NCBI GenBank assembly: GCA_900239685.1
Contig: OENT01000141.1
Span: forward strand, 124,001 to 188,000
Length of the DNA stretch: 64,000 nucleotides
Direction of reading: 5' to 3'
From: Rotaria macrura
Lineage: Eukaryota; Rotifera; Eurotatoria; Philodinida; Philodinidae
Shown here: piece after piece, positions 1 through 12,522 of the stretch
How positions within the stretch are numbered: the first letter of the stretch is position 1
How the letters are laid out: each line of letters begins with the position of its first letter
Notes under the pieces: model-generated
What the model was told of the DNA's origin: nothing
Databases searched by the model: none
The model's input: only the letters and a program-made list of their open reading frames with translations
Made by a program: the position numbers and the translations under genes

Positions 1-3000
1 ACAAGTGAAAGGAAAAAAACGAAAAGAAAGGAAGGACAAGCATTCAATCTGACCTCAGATTAAATCGATGTTACAAGAATGAGAGAGAGAGAGAAGAAGA
101 AGCTAATGCTTTGTTTTTCTTCGATTAGTAGAAAGAAAAAAAAGACAGAATATTCATGAATACATTAAACAGCTGTATGCTTTAGTAAAATAATTTATAT
201 GCTAAATCGAAGAGAGTACTAAGAATAAGACATCGTTGTTAATCGATTATGTTTGACTATTATAGATAAGTTGGAAAGAAAATAGTAAAGCAAAGCTTTT
301 ATCGTTGACGAAGAGATAATTGTATGAAATGAATAGAAGTGATTTCGAGTATGCATGGACAATAACTACTCTTCAGTTTTCTTTTTTGCGCTGCTATCTA
401 TGACATATGGTGTGGCGAACTACTACTGTAAGACTATTTGAAAACAATTAAAAATATGGTTCTTTATAATTTTTCCTGAATACAAATCGCCCTCTATATT
501 TAACAATAATGATCAATCAATAGTCATTCAAAGTTGTTCTTTTTCTATTGAATTTTATTTTAAATAGTAATTTGAATATTTTCATCGTAATGCAGTATTC
601 GTATAAGAATAAGTGTGATTGTTAAGTTCGATATTCGTAGCTCGTTCTTTTAATCTTCTCGAATGATGCCACTTAAAAATGAAAGAAAAATTTTATTCAT
701 AGAATCATAAAAATATAAATAAAAGCAATGATATAGGAATCAGTTATGTGAAAATATTAGCTAGAACACTGGCATATATACATATATTCGTTTGAGACAA
801 GTAGGTAATACCACCATGCATGCGGCAGCTACGAGTAACTCAATGATAGATTAATATGTACAATATCATAGTCGATCTTAGAATTTTTCATAGTTCAGAA
901 AACTTATCTACGAACTCTTCTCGATCAATCATGATTAGTTAGACGCTCTAAAGACTGCTTGCATTTTGGACAAAGAAACTATTCAAGGCTATATGACGGT
1001 CATGAAAACTCTTGAAGGAAAAACTAGATCCGTATGGTAAAAAAACACTTCGTTAACGAATGTGTTCGTTGCTATCTGTATTTAATTGGGTAAATTATCG
1101 AAATTTTTAAGAAAATGAAGCTTAAAAACTCAAACTTCGAAAAACACTCAAAATATTTACCGTTGAAAGACTAGCACCTGTATCAACTATCAGTGAAATT
1201 GTAAAAGTCAACATTTTCTAAAGAAAAGACTTCAAACATTGAGTTCGATTTAATTCAGACACATGAATTTATATATGATGGACGAGAGCAGTTTTTTTCT
1301 TATGCTATTGGGAACCAACGTTTGTAACTGTTTAAGTCTGTTGGTTTGCAAAATATTGTCTGCAAAAATAGTTATCGAATTTAAATGTCAAAATATTACA
1401 TGAATTGATGACATGTTCGTCAAACAAAGACTGATCAAAATGTGTAAGAAAATATTCAGAAATTCCTAGAAATATTGGAACGGGCTGCAACTAGAACTTG
1501 ATTTATCTTCTAAAAACGTAGTACAATTCATTCTAACGAAAACTGAGGATGATGCTTCGCTGTGCCACTGTTTTTACATTCAATCTTTACAGTGTCACTC
1601 TTGAGTGTTATTCAAAATTTCACATTTAATCGTATATATACAGACGATTGAGTAGACGTGTGCTACTTAGAATCATGGATCTTCATTTTTCTAAAAGGAT
1701 ATATTCGTTTGGGACAGTTTTTTTCTTCTAAGAATTGATGAACCCGGTTCTTTTCTCGTGAACGTTTCAAGTGACAAGATGATAGATTGTTATGATTCTT
1801 TTGATTTCAATTTTATATGTCACGTTCAAGAAATTAGATCTCACAGACATGAACCAGAATTCATTTTATTTCTATTTTTTGTGAATCTTGGTCGTTTTGG
1901 ATGAAACATTATTTCTTTGTCCTCGGAGTTGCTACTTATCAGCACATCTCTCTCTCTCTGTTTTGTAGTCTCCTTATCATGCACTGATTTTAATATTTCT
2001 CTTTCAACTTAAACACGTAGTGTGTAAGCCTACACTTGTGACTGAAGTCTTCTCAACAAATTGAAGAGCACTTGTATTCTGTGAAATATCGTCACAGACC
2101 AATTCACATTGCAACGATACGAGTATTTCTATTGGTAAGTCAAGACGCTAATCTTATTAGAAATCATCATCTAAAAAACGTATAACTTGCAGAATTAAGA
2201 TATGTTTCACGTTTGTTCGATTCCATGGAAACAATCAGGCGTTCGTGTGAATTTCTTTTTTTTCTAATTCAGATCACACTTTCAAATATTAGATGTATTC
2301 GTACAATAAAAGAATTATTGTAGAAATAAGAATAAATCGAAATATTTTCGATTACTTGTTAGATTTTGGAAACATGTAAACTTGAAATAGAAAACGGCTT
2401 AAGAAGAAAATTACTATTTGTTAAATAGTTCCTACGAATAAAAAGCTGAAATTTTTATCCCATGATATGTCCATTCATTTGATATTACCTCAAAACAAAA
2501 TCTCTCTAATTCACTTTAACTAATCGAAGATGATTGGTTCGATTGACAGAAGTATTTTTTCGAAAATAAAAAGAGTTCAAAAGTCTCACTACATCATAGC
2601 TGTATTGGGTATGACAAATACCAAATCGACTTTTAAATCACTCATTTGTTATATTATCATCCTAATTTAGTTAGTTTTAAAAACAGTGACACCTTAAATA
2701 TGCACTAGATTGATTTTTATTAATTAAGCAACGTTTATCTCTATTTGCATATCGAAAACTTACGAAATTGTCAAAATTTAATGTTCAATCATTTTGTATT
2801 TTTCTCCTATTGAATGTATTAAATTTTAAAAAAACTGAAAATTGTACGATTAATATGAAAAATACAACACCACGAGTTTATCATGAAGTTCAATTTAAAA
2901 TCAAAGTATATACATTGTGTCCAATTATGTGCGAACTCTTTACTTTCAAATAGAATTCTTATATTCAATTTGTTTTTATGTGATTTTTACCTTCCAATCA

Positions 3001-4116
3001 AATCGTTTATGCCATCATAAAATCTCATCCATATTTTCTCTTTTAAATTGTTGGATTTATTCATATAGAATGTCAATATCAATGCTGCTTGCTTTCTTTA
3101 CGTGCATCAAGCCTTCTCATTCTCTCATCAATTGAGATATGGGACTTACCATAAACTACACTTGCCATTCAGCATCCTAACAGGATTCAAGGGCATCAAA
3201 CACAATCATTTTGTGAAGTATTTGTTGATACTTAAGCTTTTTTGTGCTATTCATTTCGACAGACTTGATGTACTTTACTAAATGGTTAGTAAATTTCTTT
3301 TCATTTCATGTATTTTTTCTTCTTGAAAATCATTAATTTAGTGATGCATTTTATTTTCAATCAAAACATACTTTTAAGAATATATCGTGAAAATATTAAC
3401 AACAATCCGCACAACTCATATATCTATATATATTATATTCATTCAGAGTGATTTTTAATGTTGATTATTTTTAATCTTTTTCGTAACTCACTCATAAAAA
3501 ATATTGTGAAGGCTGAATTTCAACAATATTTAAATGGTTACTCGTGATTATAGTACCTATGAAACTCTTCTATTTCACTTGACCACAAAAATAAACGAGG
3601 TACTTATGAGACTATTAGGAAATATCGTGGAATTTTCTCGAACCTTGAATTTGTGTGGAAATACGTTTCATATTCAAGCGCAACTCATACTGGACCATAT
3701 TTAAACAATCATAAAATTCCATTGATGAATACAGGCAGATAGTGAATTGAATACATTTGAGTTCATGTAAGTTAATTGATTCGTTTTAATATTTTCGTAT
3801 GAATGTTTTTTTCATTGCAATAGATGAATTATGGTCTTGCTGGCATCAATTTTACAATTGAGTGTTCGATTATTCAATCAGAAAAAGTGAATCATTAATT
3901 TATAAAACCTTCGAAAATTTCTTGGATGTAAATATATATATATATCTTTTTTCTTTTTCCACAATTTTGAGAAATACATATTCAGTAAAATTTTATCAAT
4001 AGGCTAGAAAATAAAAACATTTTTCACTTAAATCTTATGTCAAGTCAGTTATTCGTGGCGTTCTTGAAATTACGAATAAAATCTCACCAATTTGAAAAAT
4101 AACCATTCTTTTATCC
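1..4116. other. No gene identified
   Basis: About 4.1 kb of AT-rich sequence. The only open frames are short (61-72 codons at 2768-3135), low-complexity and unlike any family I know, and I could not link them through splice sites. Short GA and TA runs are present. It probably holds the upstream region of RNPC3 and the flank of a gene outside the window. Confidence 0.5.
81..102. repeat. GA/GAA microsatellite
   Basis: A run of GA dinucleotides (81-93) passes into GAA-like trinucleotides (to about 102). Simple repeat with no sign of function. Confidence 0.8.
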
Positions 4117-5578
4117 ATGATAGAAACGATGTCACTTCAGATGAATACATTTTCCGGATACTCGTCAAATATTTTGATAGTTAAAAATTTTCCACTGTTA
4201 TTCAATAACAACGATCGACAAGAATTTTTAGAACATTTTGGTGCCGTTCGTATACATTGTTTATCTCGATATCAAAATCTATCAAATCTTATTATTGCTG
4301 ACTTTGGTTCGAATGAACAAGCTTCTCAAGCTCTTAGACGTTTACATCAACTTGAACTACTTTCTCGTCGATTAGTTGTAGAATATTGTCCATTGGAATT
4401 AGCTCAATTGGTTTTTTCTTCTTCTTCTTCTTCTCATTCGTATGATTATAATCAAGATGATTTATTGCATGGTATTTCACCAGGTCTAAATCAAATTCAT
4501 TATTCATTACCATCAGAGCGACTTTCATATGTTTATCCATCTGTTGATAATACTATTTTAATGAATATTAATAATGCTCTTTTATCGGTACCTTCATTTT
4601 ATACACAAGTTCTTCATCTAATGAATAAAATGTCACTTCCTTGTCCGATGATTGATGGTAACAAAAGGAAACCAAGAAGAATTTTCTTCTATTCATTTAG
4701 AATCGATTTATTTCATAGACTCGACGAGACCTCATCGAATTCTGTCAACTACTAGTGTAGCATGTCAAACGGATGAAAGTGTGCTTTTAAAAGTAATCAG
4801 TATGGATACGGATGAAGATGAAAGTGAAATAGATGATGGAGAAGAAGAAAAACGAGTAAAACGTCGAAGTCGATCAGTTATACGAACATCGATTCGTCAA
4901 GGAATTGTACCAGTGACACAAATGACTCCGACAATGGATACAGAGAAAAGGAAAACGTCAACAATTGAACTGAACATACCGCAAACACTTACTTCATATC
5001 GAGTATGTTATTTTAGATAGGAAATTTATGTGAGATTTCTGAATAAATATTACGAAATAAACCAAACTATCATTTAGACGGAAATTAATCGTTCGATACC
5101 TATGGATATCACAATGCATGGTTTTGGTCGTCTAGAACCAATTCAATCCACGACGACAACTATTAATATTGTTGCTCAAGATAAGAGTGAACAGCCTCTA
5201 CCACTTCCTCTGATTTCACTTGATGAAATAGGACAAAATCGTTTAAATGATAATCAACTAAGTCTCATTGATAATGGTCGCTTGTATCGAAATTACGAAC
5301 GTGGTCAACCATCGCAACGCTTGTATATAAAGAATCTTAATGTAAAACATGTCGATGAACGTATATTACATTCTATCTACGATCGCTATAAACAAGATTC
5401 CATTGACATTGATGTACGTCTTATGCGTGAGGGTAAAATGAAAGGTCAAGCATTTGTAACATTTTCTAATGAACAAATGGCCTTACAAGCATTGAACGAT
5501 ACGAACGGTTTTATTCTATATGAAAAACCCATGATTGTACAGTTCGCTAGAACAGCAAAAGCAAAAGATATTGTTTAG
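4117..5578 (+). CDS. RNPC3: RNPC3, U11/U12 snRNP 65K protein of the minor spliceosome
   Basis: Exons 4117-4657, 4719-5002 and 5078-5578 (introns of 61 and 75 nt, GT-AG) give 441 aa. The N-terminal RRM starts near residue 15 (ILIVKNFP) and the C-terminal RRM near residue 360, with RLYIKNLN as RNP2-like and GQAFVTFSN as RNP1-like, followed by a short tail. The middle is acidic and basic low complexity, with a serine run encoded by TTC-type repeats. In RNPC3 the C-terminal RRM binds the U12 stem-loop and the N-terminal part contacts the U11-59K protein, bridging U11 and U12 in the minor spliceosome. Length is near the human protein (about 517 aa). An alternative first acceptor at 4700 keeps the frame and adds six residues. 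No AATAAA follows the stop before the next gene begins. Confidence 0.88.
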
Positions 5579-5645
5579 AGAATGAAATTTGTTGATTTTT
5601 CTGTTTTTGTTTTTCGAATCGACGTAGATTAGAAGAAGCACGAAC

Positions 5646-5717
5646 GTATAGGAGAATCTATTTTAATTGTTATTGATATTCTATATCGAAATGTTAATTG
5701 TATTTTGCAGACTAATA
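5646..5717 (+). promoter_or_regulatory. Candidate trans-splice acceptor or 5'UTR intron end
   Basis: A T-rich tract ends in TTTTGCAG at 5710, seven bases before the ATG of the Mer fusion gene. A GTATAG at 5646 could serve as donor of a 65-nt 5'UTR intron. Alternatively, the site may accept a spliced leader, which is known in bdelloid rotifers. The sequence alone cannot decide between the two. Confidence 0.4.
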
Positions 5718-6245
5718 ATGAATTGTATGGGTTGGATCAATGGTCTCGTTGGTGGTCTTTTAATTTCATCATGTTGTTTGATTCAATTGTTTTTAAATCT
5801 ATTTGGTATTGGTTGTGCAGGATTGAATACTCTTCTGTCGCCTTATCGACCATTGTTTATTTCATTGACCATTGTCTCGTTGACGTATTCATTTATCCGT
5901 TATCAACCATCAAAATGGCATTTTATGACTGTTATTTGTTTTACACTGATGCTATCATTTTCACCGGAGCTTCTTCGAATTTATAATAATCAATTTACTG
6001 AAAACACTACGAATGATGATCAACTTGTTGTCACACATTGGAAAATTACGGGCATGCATTGTGAGGCCTGTCGTTCTGCCGTTATTCAATCATTAAGTAA
6101 ACTCGATGGAGTCATTCGTGTCAAAGTTGACCTTAAAGCCAGTCAAGCTGAGTTAATTTCACGATATGCAATACATTCAGATAGTGTCATTCAAGCAGTT
6201 CAATCGGCTGGTTTTCAAATTAATGAACTTATCAGAGAAGATTGA
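5718..6245 (+). CDS. MerT-MerP-like metal transport fusion protein
   Basis: 175 aa in one exon. Residues 5-90 match bacterial MerT: a glycine-rich first membrane helix carrying the vicinal pair Cys19-Cys20, then a loop with PYRPLFI, as in MerT's EPYRPIFI, then two more membrane helices. Residues about 104-172 form a heavy-metal-associated domain with GMHCEAC (Cys115, Cys118), the MerP/Atx1 metal site. In bacteria MerP hands Hg(II) to MerT for import, and fused MerTP proteins exist in Bacteroidetes. Here the protein would sit in a membrane with a soluble metal-binding tail, and its substrate could be Hg, Cu or another soft metal. The proline that follows the Cys pair in classical MerT is Gln here. 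The ATG at 5718 is preferred because it starts just before the first helix; 5691 is an alternative. Starts about 140 bp after the RNPC3 stop. Confidence 0.72.
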   Translation: MNCMGWINGLVGGLLISSCCLIQLFLNLFGIGCAGLNTLLSPYRPLFISLTIVSLTYSFIRYQPSKWHFMTVICFTLMLSFSPELLRIYNNQFTENTTNDDQLVVTHWKITGMHCEACRSAVIQSLSKLDGVIRVKVDLKASQAELISRYAIHSDSVIQAVQSAGFQINELIRED

Positions 6246-6268
6246 AATTCTTGGTTTCTTGAAACGAA

Positions 6269-6274
6269 ATAAAT
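6269..6274 (+). terminator. AATAAA polyadenylation signal
   Basis: AATAAA lies 24 bases after the stop of the Mer fusion gene. The upstream RNPC3 gene lacks one before the Mer start, which fits a shared 3' end or internal trans-splicing. Confidence 0.6.
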
Positions 6275-9046
6275 TCAGAAAATGTTGTGCAATAAGAAAT
6301 AATGATCTATAAGAACTGTATACCATAGAAGAATTTTACTCGAAAGCACTAAACATATTATATTGTTTGATTCAGACAGAAATTAATAAGCTAATAGTTG
6401 TTGGACAAAGATCTCAAGGTTCAATTTATCTTTCTATATCTTCAAATGATGATAAGAATATTTCAAGTACTACGGATGTCTGTGTTTTGATAAGCATGAA
6501 ATTACAGAATTTTACAGTACATTAAATCGTTATCATAACTGCTAATCACAATTTCTATATTTAAAAGTGCAAAAATGATCTGAAAGAAAAAAAATCTTAA
6601 AGTGATTATTTCAATCGGAATCTCACAGCATTGACCTCGAGGGGTTTACTATAATGAAAAACAGTAATGACTATACGTCTACGTATAATTCTTTTCGAAA
6701 GATCTGTTATACTATATTCATTATATAGCTCATTTATTAGTAATAACATAGTAAGTCGAGAACAACATCATCTCAGAAGTAAATGTGAATATATATAGAA
6801 GATAAAAAAGCCAAACAACACATTTCAGAAATCAAACAAGAACAGTCTCGATCGAAATTATGATTATCAATGATCGTTATGTACAGGTCTCGAAAAAGCA
6901 CCAAGCTGTTAGTGACCTCTTTCGTTTTTTGTACAACACTGCCTGCACAGTCGATCGTTATTCGTCAAAGCCTAAATTTTATGTTGTAGATATCGTTACG
7001 TCTTGTGTCATTGTACAACGTATGATTAATGCATGTGTACAACCCACGCTAATAAATTTCACCTCTCATTTTCTCATATGTGCAGTGAGTATCAACAAAA
7101 TCGTTCTATTTGTTACTCGTGAATGGCATATACACAGGCCAATAGTTTCGTGTCATTTGAACAACTTTTCCTCCAAAATTTTTTCTTGTCTTACATTATG
7201 TTCCCAAGGCATTCCGCGAAACCGACAAAAATGCTCAATCCATAGCGTCGGCACAGGCGGATACTGTTCTTCATCGCTGATCATACTTAATTAAAATTCA
7301 TTTGTAAGCGAACAGAAAGGCTAATCTGTGCTCGTAAACTAGTGATGCGTATTCATATGCATGATCGTATCCTGAAAGCTGTTACATTCATTCAAGATAG
7401 TTTATTTATTTCGACAGCTGTTACTTTTGCCTCTCTTATTTTCTTCATCATTTATATGTTTTCGTCATTCTGGACACTATCCAAATGATTTTTATTATGT
7501 TTCAGATTATGTTCTACTTTTTACACTATTCTCTTCTATTTTTTTGACACTACTTCAATATATTACTGATTGGGTAAAACCTGAGTGCCGTTCTTCGACT
7601 ATTGTTTTTTTTTGTGTTCTCTCTATCTAAAGCAATGAAATAAGCTGTATCGAGCTGAGTATTGTTTTTACAAAAAAACGGCAATGATACACCTGGTCTT
7701 GGTACGTGGTATTTCAAGGCTTTTATTTCTGCTTTTACTCGGTGGTCATCTTCTTATAAATAAACACGATTCATGTTCGGCTCTTCGTTTCACAGAGGGT
7801 AAGTTGACTATGTGTAATATTTTACCTTTATGTATTAAGTTGTATCCTTCAATATTACTCTATACATAAACATAGTAATCATGTGGTTTCTTTGCCTCTT
7901 GTCGGCTGCTTCTTTTCTCTCTTAATTATGCTTTTAAGAAAAAAAAATCATAAAGTGATCGTGACAACATTCATCAACATTAATATTACTTTAGAAAATA
8001 GAATTACTTGTCGTCAGTGATCAATAGATTTCCACATCAACTAGTAAACTATTTTCGTGCTTTTTCTTTTTTCTATTTAAAATTGCAAATTGTAATAAGT
8101 ATATAAAGAGAAAGAAAAGTTACTAGAAGGTGTGAAAGAGGAAAAAAAAGAAACACGATTAATCGGACTTGTCAACGCTTTCCACTGTGAGATCGGCGAT
8201 CGGAGTTTGGTGGGGAGTGGGGGGTGGGGGAGGCTTGAAGCAAACGAATAAAAACATAACAGAGAAAAATAGCATGCTTACTCTTAAAAGTTACCTCATT
8301 GATTGACATAGCCTTCAGTTATTCTCGATTAGAGACCGAAGAAAAGTATACAAAAAAAACAATCATTTATTTTTAAATATCAACGTAAGAATTCATGGTT
8401 TACAGGGAGTGAAAAGAAAACGATATAAAACTAATGATTCGAAGCCGAAAAAAGCATTTTCTTGCGTCATGGAAATCAAATAAGTTTATTTCATTCAAGC
8501 TAGTTTTTTTCTATCCGATGATGTCACCATCGATCGTTCGATAATCTAATCCCATCGTTCCTTACTATCATCATGACCATTGTTCGATGAATAGTACTCG
8601 GCTGAAGTACGAGTTCGAGTATTAGAAAATCAAGCGGCATATTTTTATCTATGACGCCACTGTCCTCTATTTCTTCTCTTGTTTATTCTCCTCTGTAATC
8701 AATAGAGATGCATGCACAATATTTTTCTCTATGGATGGTTCTTTTTTCTCTATGAACGTTCTCTTCCGCCCTCAGGATAAAACACAGAAAGAAAAAACGA
8801 TAGAGAGAAAAAAACAGAAACTCCTTTTATAGAATAGAGTTCGAACAACACAAGGACTCTTTCACTACGGACCTGCATTCATCCACACACTGGTTCTCAC
8901 GGCCGGATTTTTATATAAGTGTGTGAACCCATCTACAGGCATGCAATGTTAACTGACAAGAGCATATGTAACGGGACAATTAATTACAATAATTTCAAAA
9001 ATACGTATACAAAAGTAAACGAAACAAAAAACGAGAAATAATACAC
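6275..9046. other. Unresolved region with weak membrane-like ORFs
   Basis: No gene could be assembled. An ATG ORF at 6860-7294 (144 codons) is slightly less AT-rich than its surroundings but matches nothing I recognise. At 7345-7488 a 47-codon ORF contains one convincing hydrophobic helix (TAVTFASLIFFIIYMF). A further hydrophobic frame runs through about 7500-7630 (LLFTLFSSIFLTLLQYITDW). No splice pair joins these frames cleanly. A G-rich tract lies at 8205-8233. The last few hundred bases probably hold the NPDC1 promoter and 5'UTR. Confidence 0.35.
8912..8919 (+). promoter_or_regulatory. Candidate TATA box upstream of NPDC1
   Basis: TATATAAG lies about 128 bp before the NPDC1 start codon in a stretch less AT-rich than its surroundings. 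Assignment rests on the motif and position only. Confidence 0.35.
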
Positions 9047-12000
9047 ATGTTTGTGAATAAGAACCTTACTCTGTTATTCCTTGTTGTGATAACAATAATC
9101 GACGCTTCACGTATGTTTTATCTACCCTTACGGAAAGTAAAACCAGTACGTCATGAACCCAAATCATCGGCAATCCTACAAGGATCTACCGTATCATTAC
9201 ATGAAGAAAAACCAATTAGTGATGAATTCATACCATTGTCTAACATGGAACTTTATATGTACGAGAACCAAGAAGAAAATGAAAGTAATAATTTCATGAA
9301 TTTATCTAACAATGTAAAATTTCAGTATTGTTTAGATTTTGTAGGGAGTAAATGAGGATAGAAAACTAATTTCAAACAAATTTTAATAAGCAGAGAAACC
9401 TTTTAAACTTTCTTCTACTTAGAAATTCATTTTTTAGGATTAGATTTACGATGACGGATTTTGTTTCCGTTCATTTTTATAATGCATTGAAAAATCGTTT
9501 TTGCATAGAATTTTCTTTTTATCATAAGGTTATAACTGATTTATTATTGATTAGTTACAATGAGGATTAAAGCAGTGGAAACGAACTTACCTACTTCTAG
9601 TAATATATATTTTCTTAGATATTAATATAATTTCTATTAATTTCTCTAGCATAAATAATTGTAATCTAGTAAATCTATTATGGTTTGTTTCTGCATTTCT
9701 AGAACGAGATGCTTTCGATTGGGAGGCATTGGTAGATAAAGAAGCATCAGCAAGACATGTTATCACTGTGAATGAACATCTACGAGGTAGTATTTATTTC
9801 ATAATTTATGGTATCGAATATACGAATTTTTTATTTATCACAGATAACAATGAATTGGATAATTGGATACCGCTAGCTCGAGAAACAAGAAAACCAACGA
9901 ATTCAATAACCAACAATGACGATTCAAAAGCTGCAATTGATAATCCATCTGAACGTGGTGAAAATTCTGTGGCCAGTAACACGTGGAATGCTGATACTGC
10001 TATAAGTCGAGCTGAGCATTTACAATCGAAATCAACTATAGATGGCATTGAACGAACAAAGCGACGTAATGACGCATTATTTCTTGGTAAATTTTCATCA
10101 ATAGTATTCTATTTGAACATAAAGAGATCCTTTTTTTTGACATGACATAAGACAATGTTTATCTTACAGTTCGATTGAGTTTCCATTCGATAACGATTAT
10201 TTTATGAAAATATTCTTTTTTTAAAAAGAATGTTATTTATATCAATAGAAACATGAATACTATCTGTAGAGACTAAGCACTATATTGTATTTACATATAT
10301 TGATGTCTATGAATGCCAAGAGAAGAGTAATGATCCTTCGGAAAACAAAGACGAATATGCTATGTGTTGAATTGGCATAGCATTTCTTTTGACGTTGATC
10401 AATAATTTGAGTTCGTGTTCTTATTCTATGACTGGCAACATGATAGGGTTCAAAATTTTTCCTTTAGTAGAAATTCATTGTCTCTTTCCATTACTTTATA
10501 GTTTCTTTGTTGACGTATTATTTTGATCGTTTTTTTTCTCAAATAGTAATCGTTGGTACGAGTAGTTTAGTTGGCATTATTGGTCTTATTGCAGCAGCCA
10601 TTTTCTGGTATACGTAAGTATTCAAGTTTAATTATAAAATGAAAACAAAATTTACCTTCATTGTACGATTCATATATAAAGGCCTAGTCATATATTCTGT
10701 ATGATGCTATTCGATTGCTTTCTGTAATCTATACTTTTATGATATTCTTTATATTTCTTATATGAGTATTCGAAATCAAATCAAAGAACTTTTATCCACA
10801 AAAGTAAACGATGAATATTAAAATAACTTTCAGTTATTTTTTAAAGTAGTGTGTGTGTGCAAGACAAAAAGCCATAAAAAGAACATTTCTAATGCTTTTC
10901 TTGCCTCTCACTAAAATAAGATCAAGACAGCAAAAGAAAAATAAATGGCAGAATATAATTCATGTCAGCATCGTCAATTAAGAACATATTGATGTGTAAT
11001 AAATTTAGTTCTTCTATAATACTATGTTAGTTCTCTCTATATGGTTGCCTGATCCTTGAGAAGCGTTGAACTTGAATAGACTTAATGGGTTGTGCTTCTT
11101 CTTCTAACAGGCATGACTTGTCTAAAAATTGTAAATTATTTACTAGAAAATAGCATACAGTATACAAGAGAAATATTTTCATCGTGCAAAGTCAGTGAAA
11201 AACATTTGCTTTAATTAGGGAATTAGTTATGGTGACTATTTCGCTATTGAAAGTAGAAATATAATACCATATTTAAACTAAAATTTATGATGCAATAGAA
11301 TTATCATAAAAACATGATTTTCTTCGAACGTCATAATAATCATAAATTATTTGCTATGTGCAAATGTCAATTTGAACCTTAGGCAGACTGTGTGAAAGAA
11401 TAGCAAATAGTGCGTGTTTTTCCTTATTGCTGAATTGATAGAAAATTAAGTTCTATTCGCTGGCAAAGCTTTCAACTAGACTTGTAAAACTTTGATCGTA
11501 TTTATTCCTACCCCCGATCCCGTGCACATTTCCGATTACAATATTGGAAACGTACGTTCGATGCGTAAACTGATGCCTTTTGTTCTGTTGTTGATAGAAT
11601 TCAAAAGAGAGCTCAATCAGCACTTGTTGCTGAATATCCTTCATATGGAATGACAGGACCTACTAGTGGTGGCAAAAGAATCCCGCCAAGTTCAACTACA
11701 TCAGATCGAAAATTAGCGCAAAGTGCACAAATGTTTCATTATCAACAACAACGACAACAAATGATGGCACAAGAAAAGTACGTTGTCATTATTTTCTTTT
11801 AATTTTGTCATTTTTGTTTTATTCTCGTGTAATATATTGTAATTTTCTTGTTCTCATAGAACTCAACTCGATACAAAATCTGTTCATTCGGATGATTCAG
11901 AAGATGAAGCACCTAATGGAGGTGGAGATTACACTGTTTACGAATGTCCTGGTCTAGCTCCGGTACGTTAATTCGATCGAACCTTTAATACTTATAGAAT

Positions 12001-12271
12001 GAGGTTATACAACGAAAGGAAAGGCACTAATCATAAGATGATCTTTGTTTTTCTTATTATGATTATCGAAATATCTGACTGAGACAAACGAAATGAATTT
12101 TCTTCTTTGCAGACAGGTGAAATGGAAGTGCGCAATCCGCTCTTTGCTGAACCAGATTCATCGTTAACTGCATCTACATCTCCTTCCCATCCGACCATAA
12201 ACAACCATTATCCGCAACCACCAACAACAATTACTTCTTCAACACCACCCCAAGAAAAATCATTGTCATAA
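9047..12271 (+). CDS. NPDC1: NPDC1/CAB-1-like type I membrane protein
   Basis: Seven exons: 9047-9347, 9703-9786, 9844-10086, 10547-10613, 11598-11777, 11860-11962 and 12113-12271, giving 378 aa with all phases consistent. An N-terminal signal peptide (about residues 1-21) is followed by a poorly conserved extracellular part. A transmembrane helix near residues 210-232 (LVGIIGLIAAAIFWYT) leads to a cytoplasmic tail ending in the family's hallmark, GDYTVYECPGLAP followed directly by TGEMEVRNPLF. NPDC1 (neural proliferation, differentiation and control protein 1) and worm CAB-1 are neuronal vesicle proteins; CAB-1 binds AEX-3, a Rab3 exchange factor. The hallmark spans two exons joined at 11962/12113, which strongly supports those splice sites. 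The N-terminal exon is the least certain. Convergent with the BAF-like gene. Confidence 0.88.
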
Positions 12272-12495
12272 GATGATGAATCATATTCAATATTCATTAC
12301 TCATCTATTTTGGTCGATCGGTTTTGCTTTGTTTATTTTTTCCCCTTATTTTTCTTTTCTTATCATCAAAGATTCAGAAAGTTTATTTGGACAAATTGTT
12401 TCCATAATAGTCTGTATTTTTCATCTTTGGATAATTGAAACAGTGATTCGCGTTCTCTCCCCTGCTTTAACAAATACAGAAAAATAATAATAATA

Positions 12496-12501
12496 ATAAA
12501 G
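12496..12501 (+). terminator. AATAAA polyadenylation signal of NPDC1
   Basis: AATAAA at the end of an AAT repeat, about 225 bases after the NPDC1 stop and just before the convergent BAF-like gene ends. Confidence 0.5.
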
Positions 12502-12522
12502 TGAAACATTCATATTTTCCGA

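Noticed and set aside
8205-8233. G-quadruplex-forming tract
   Set aside because: Only three runs of four or more G, with a flanking GG; below the usual four-run requirement.
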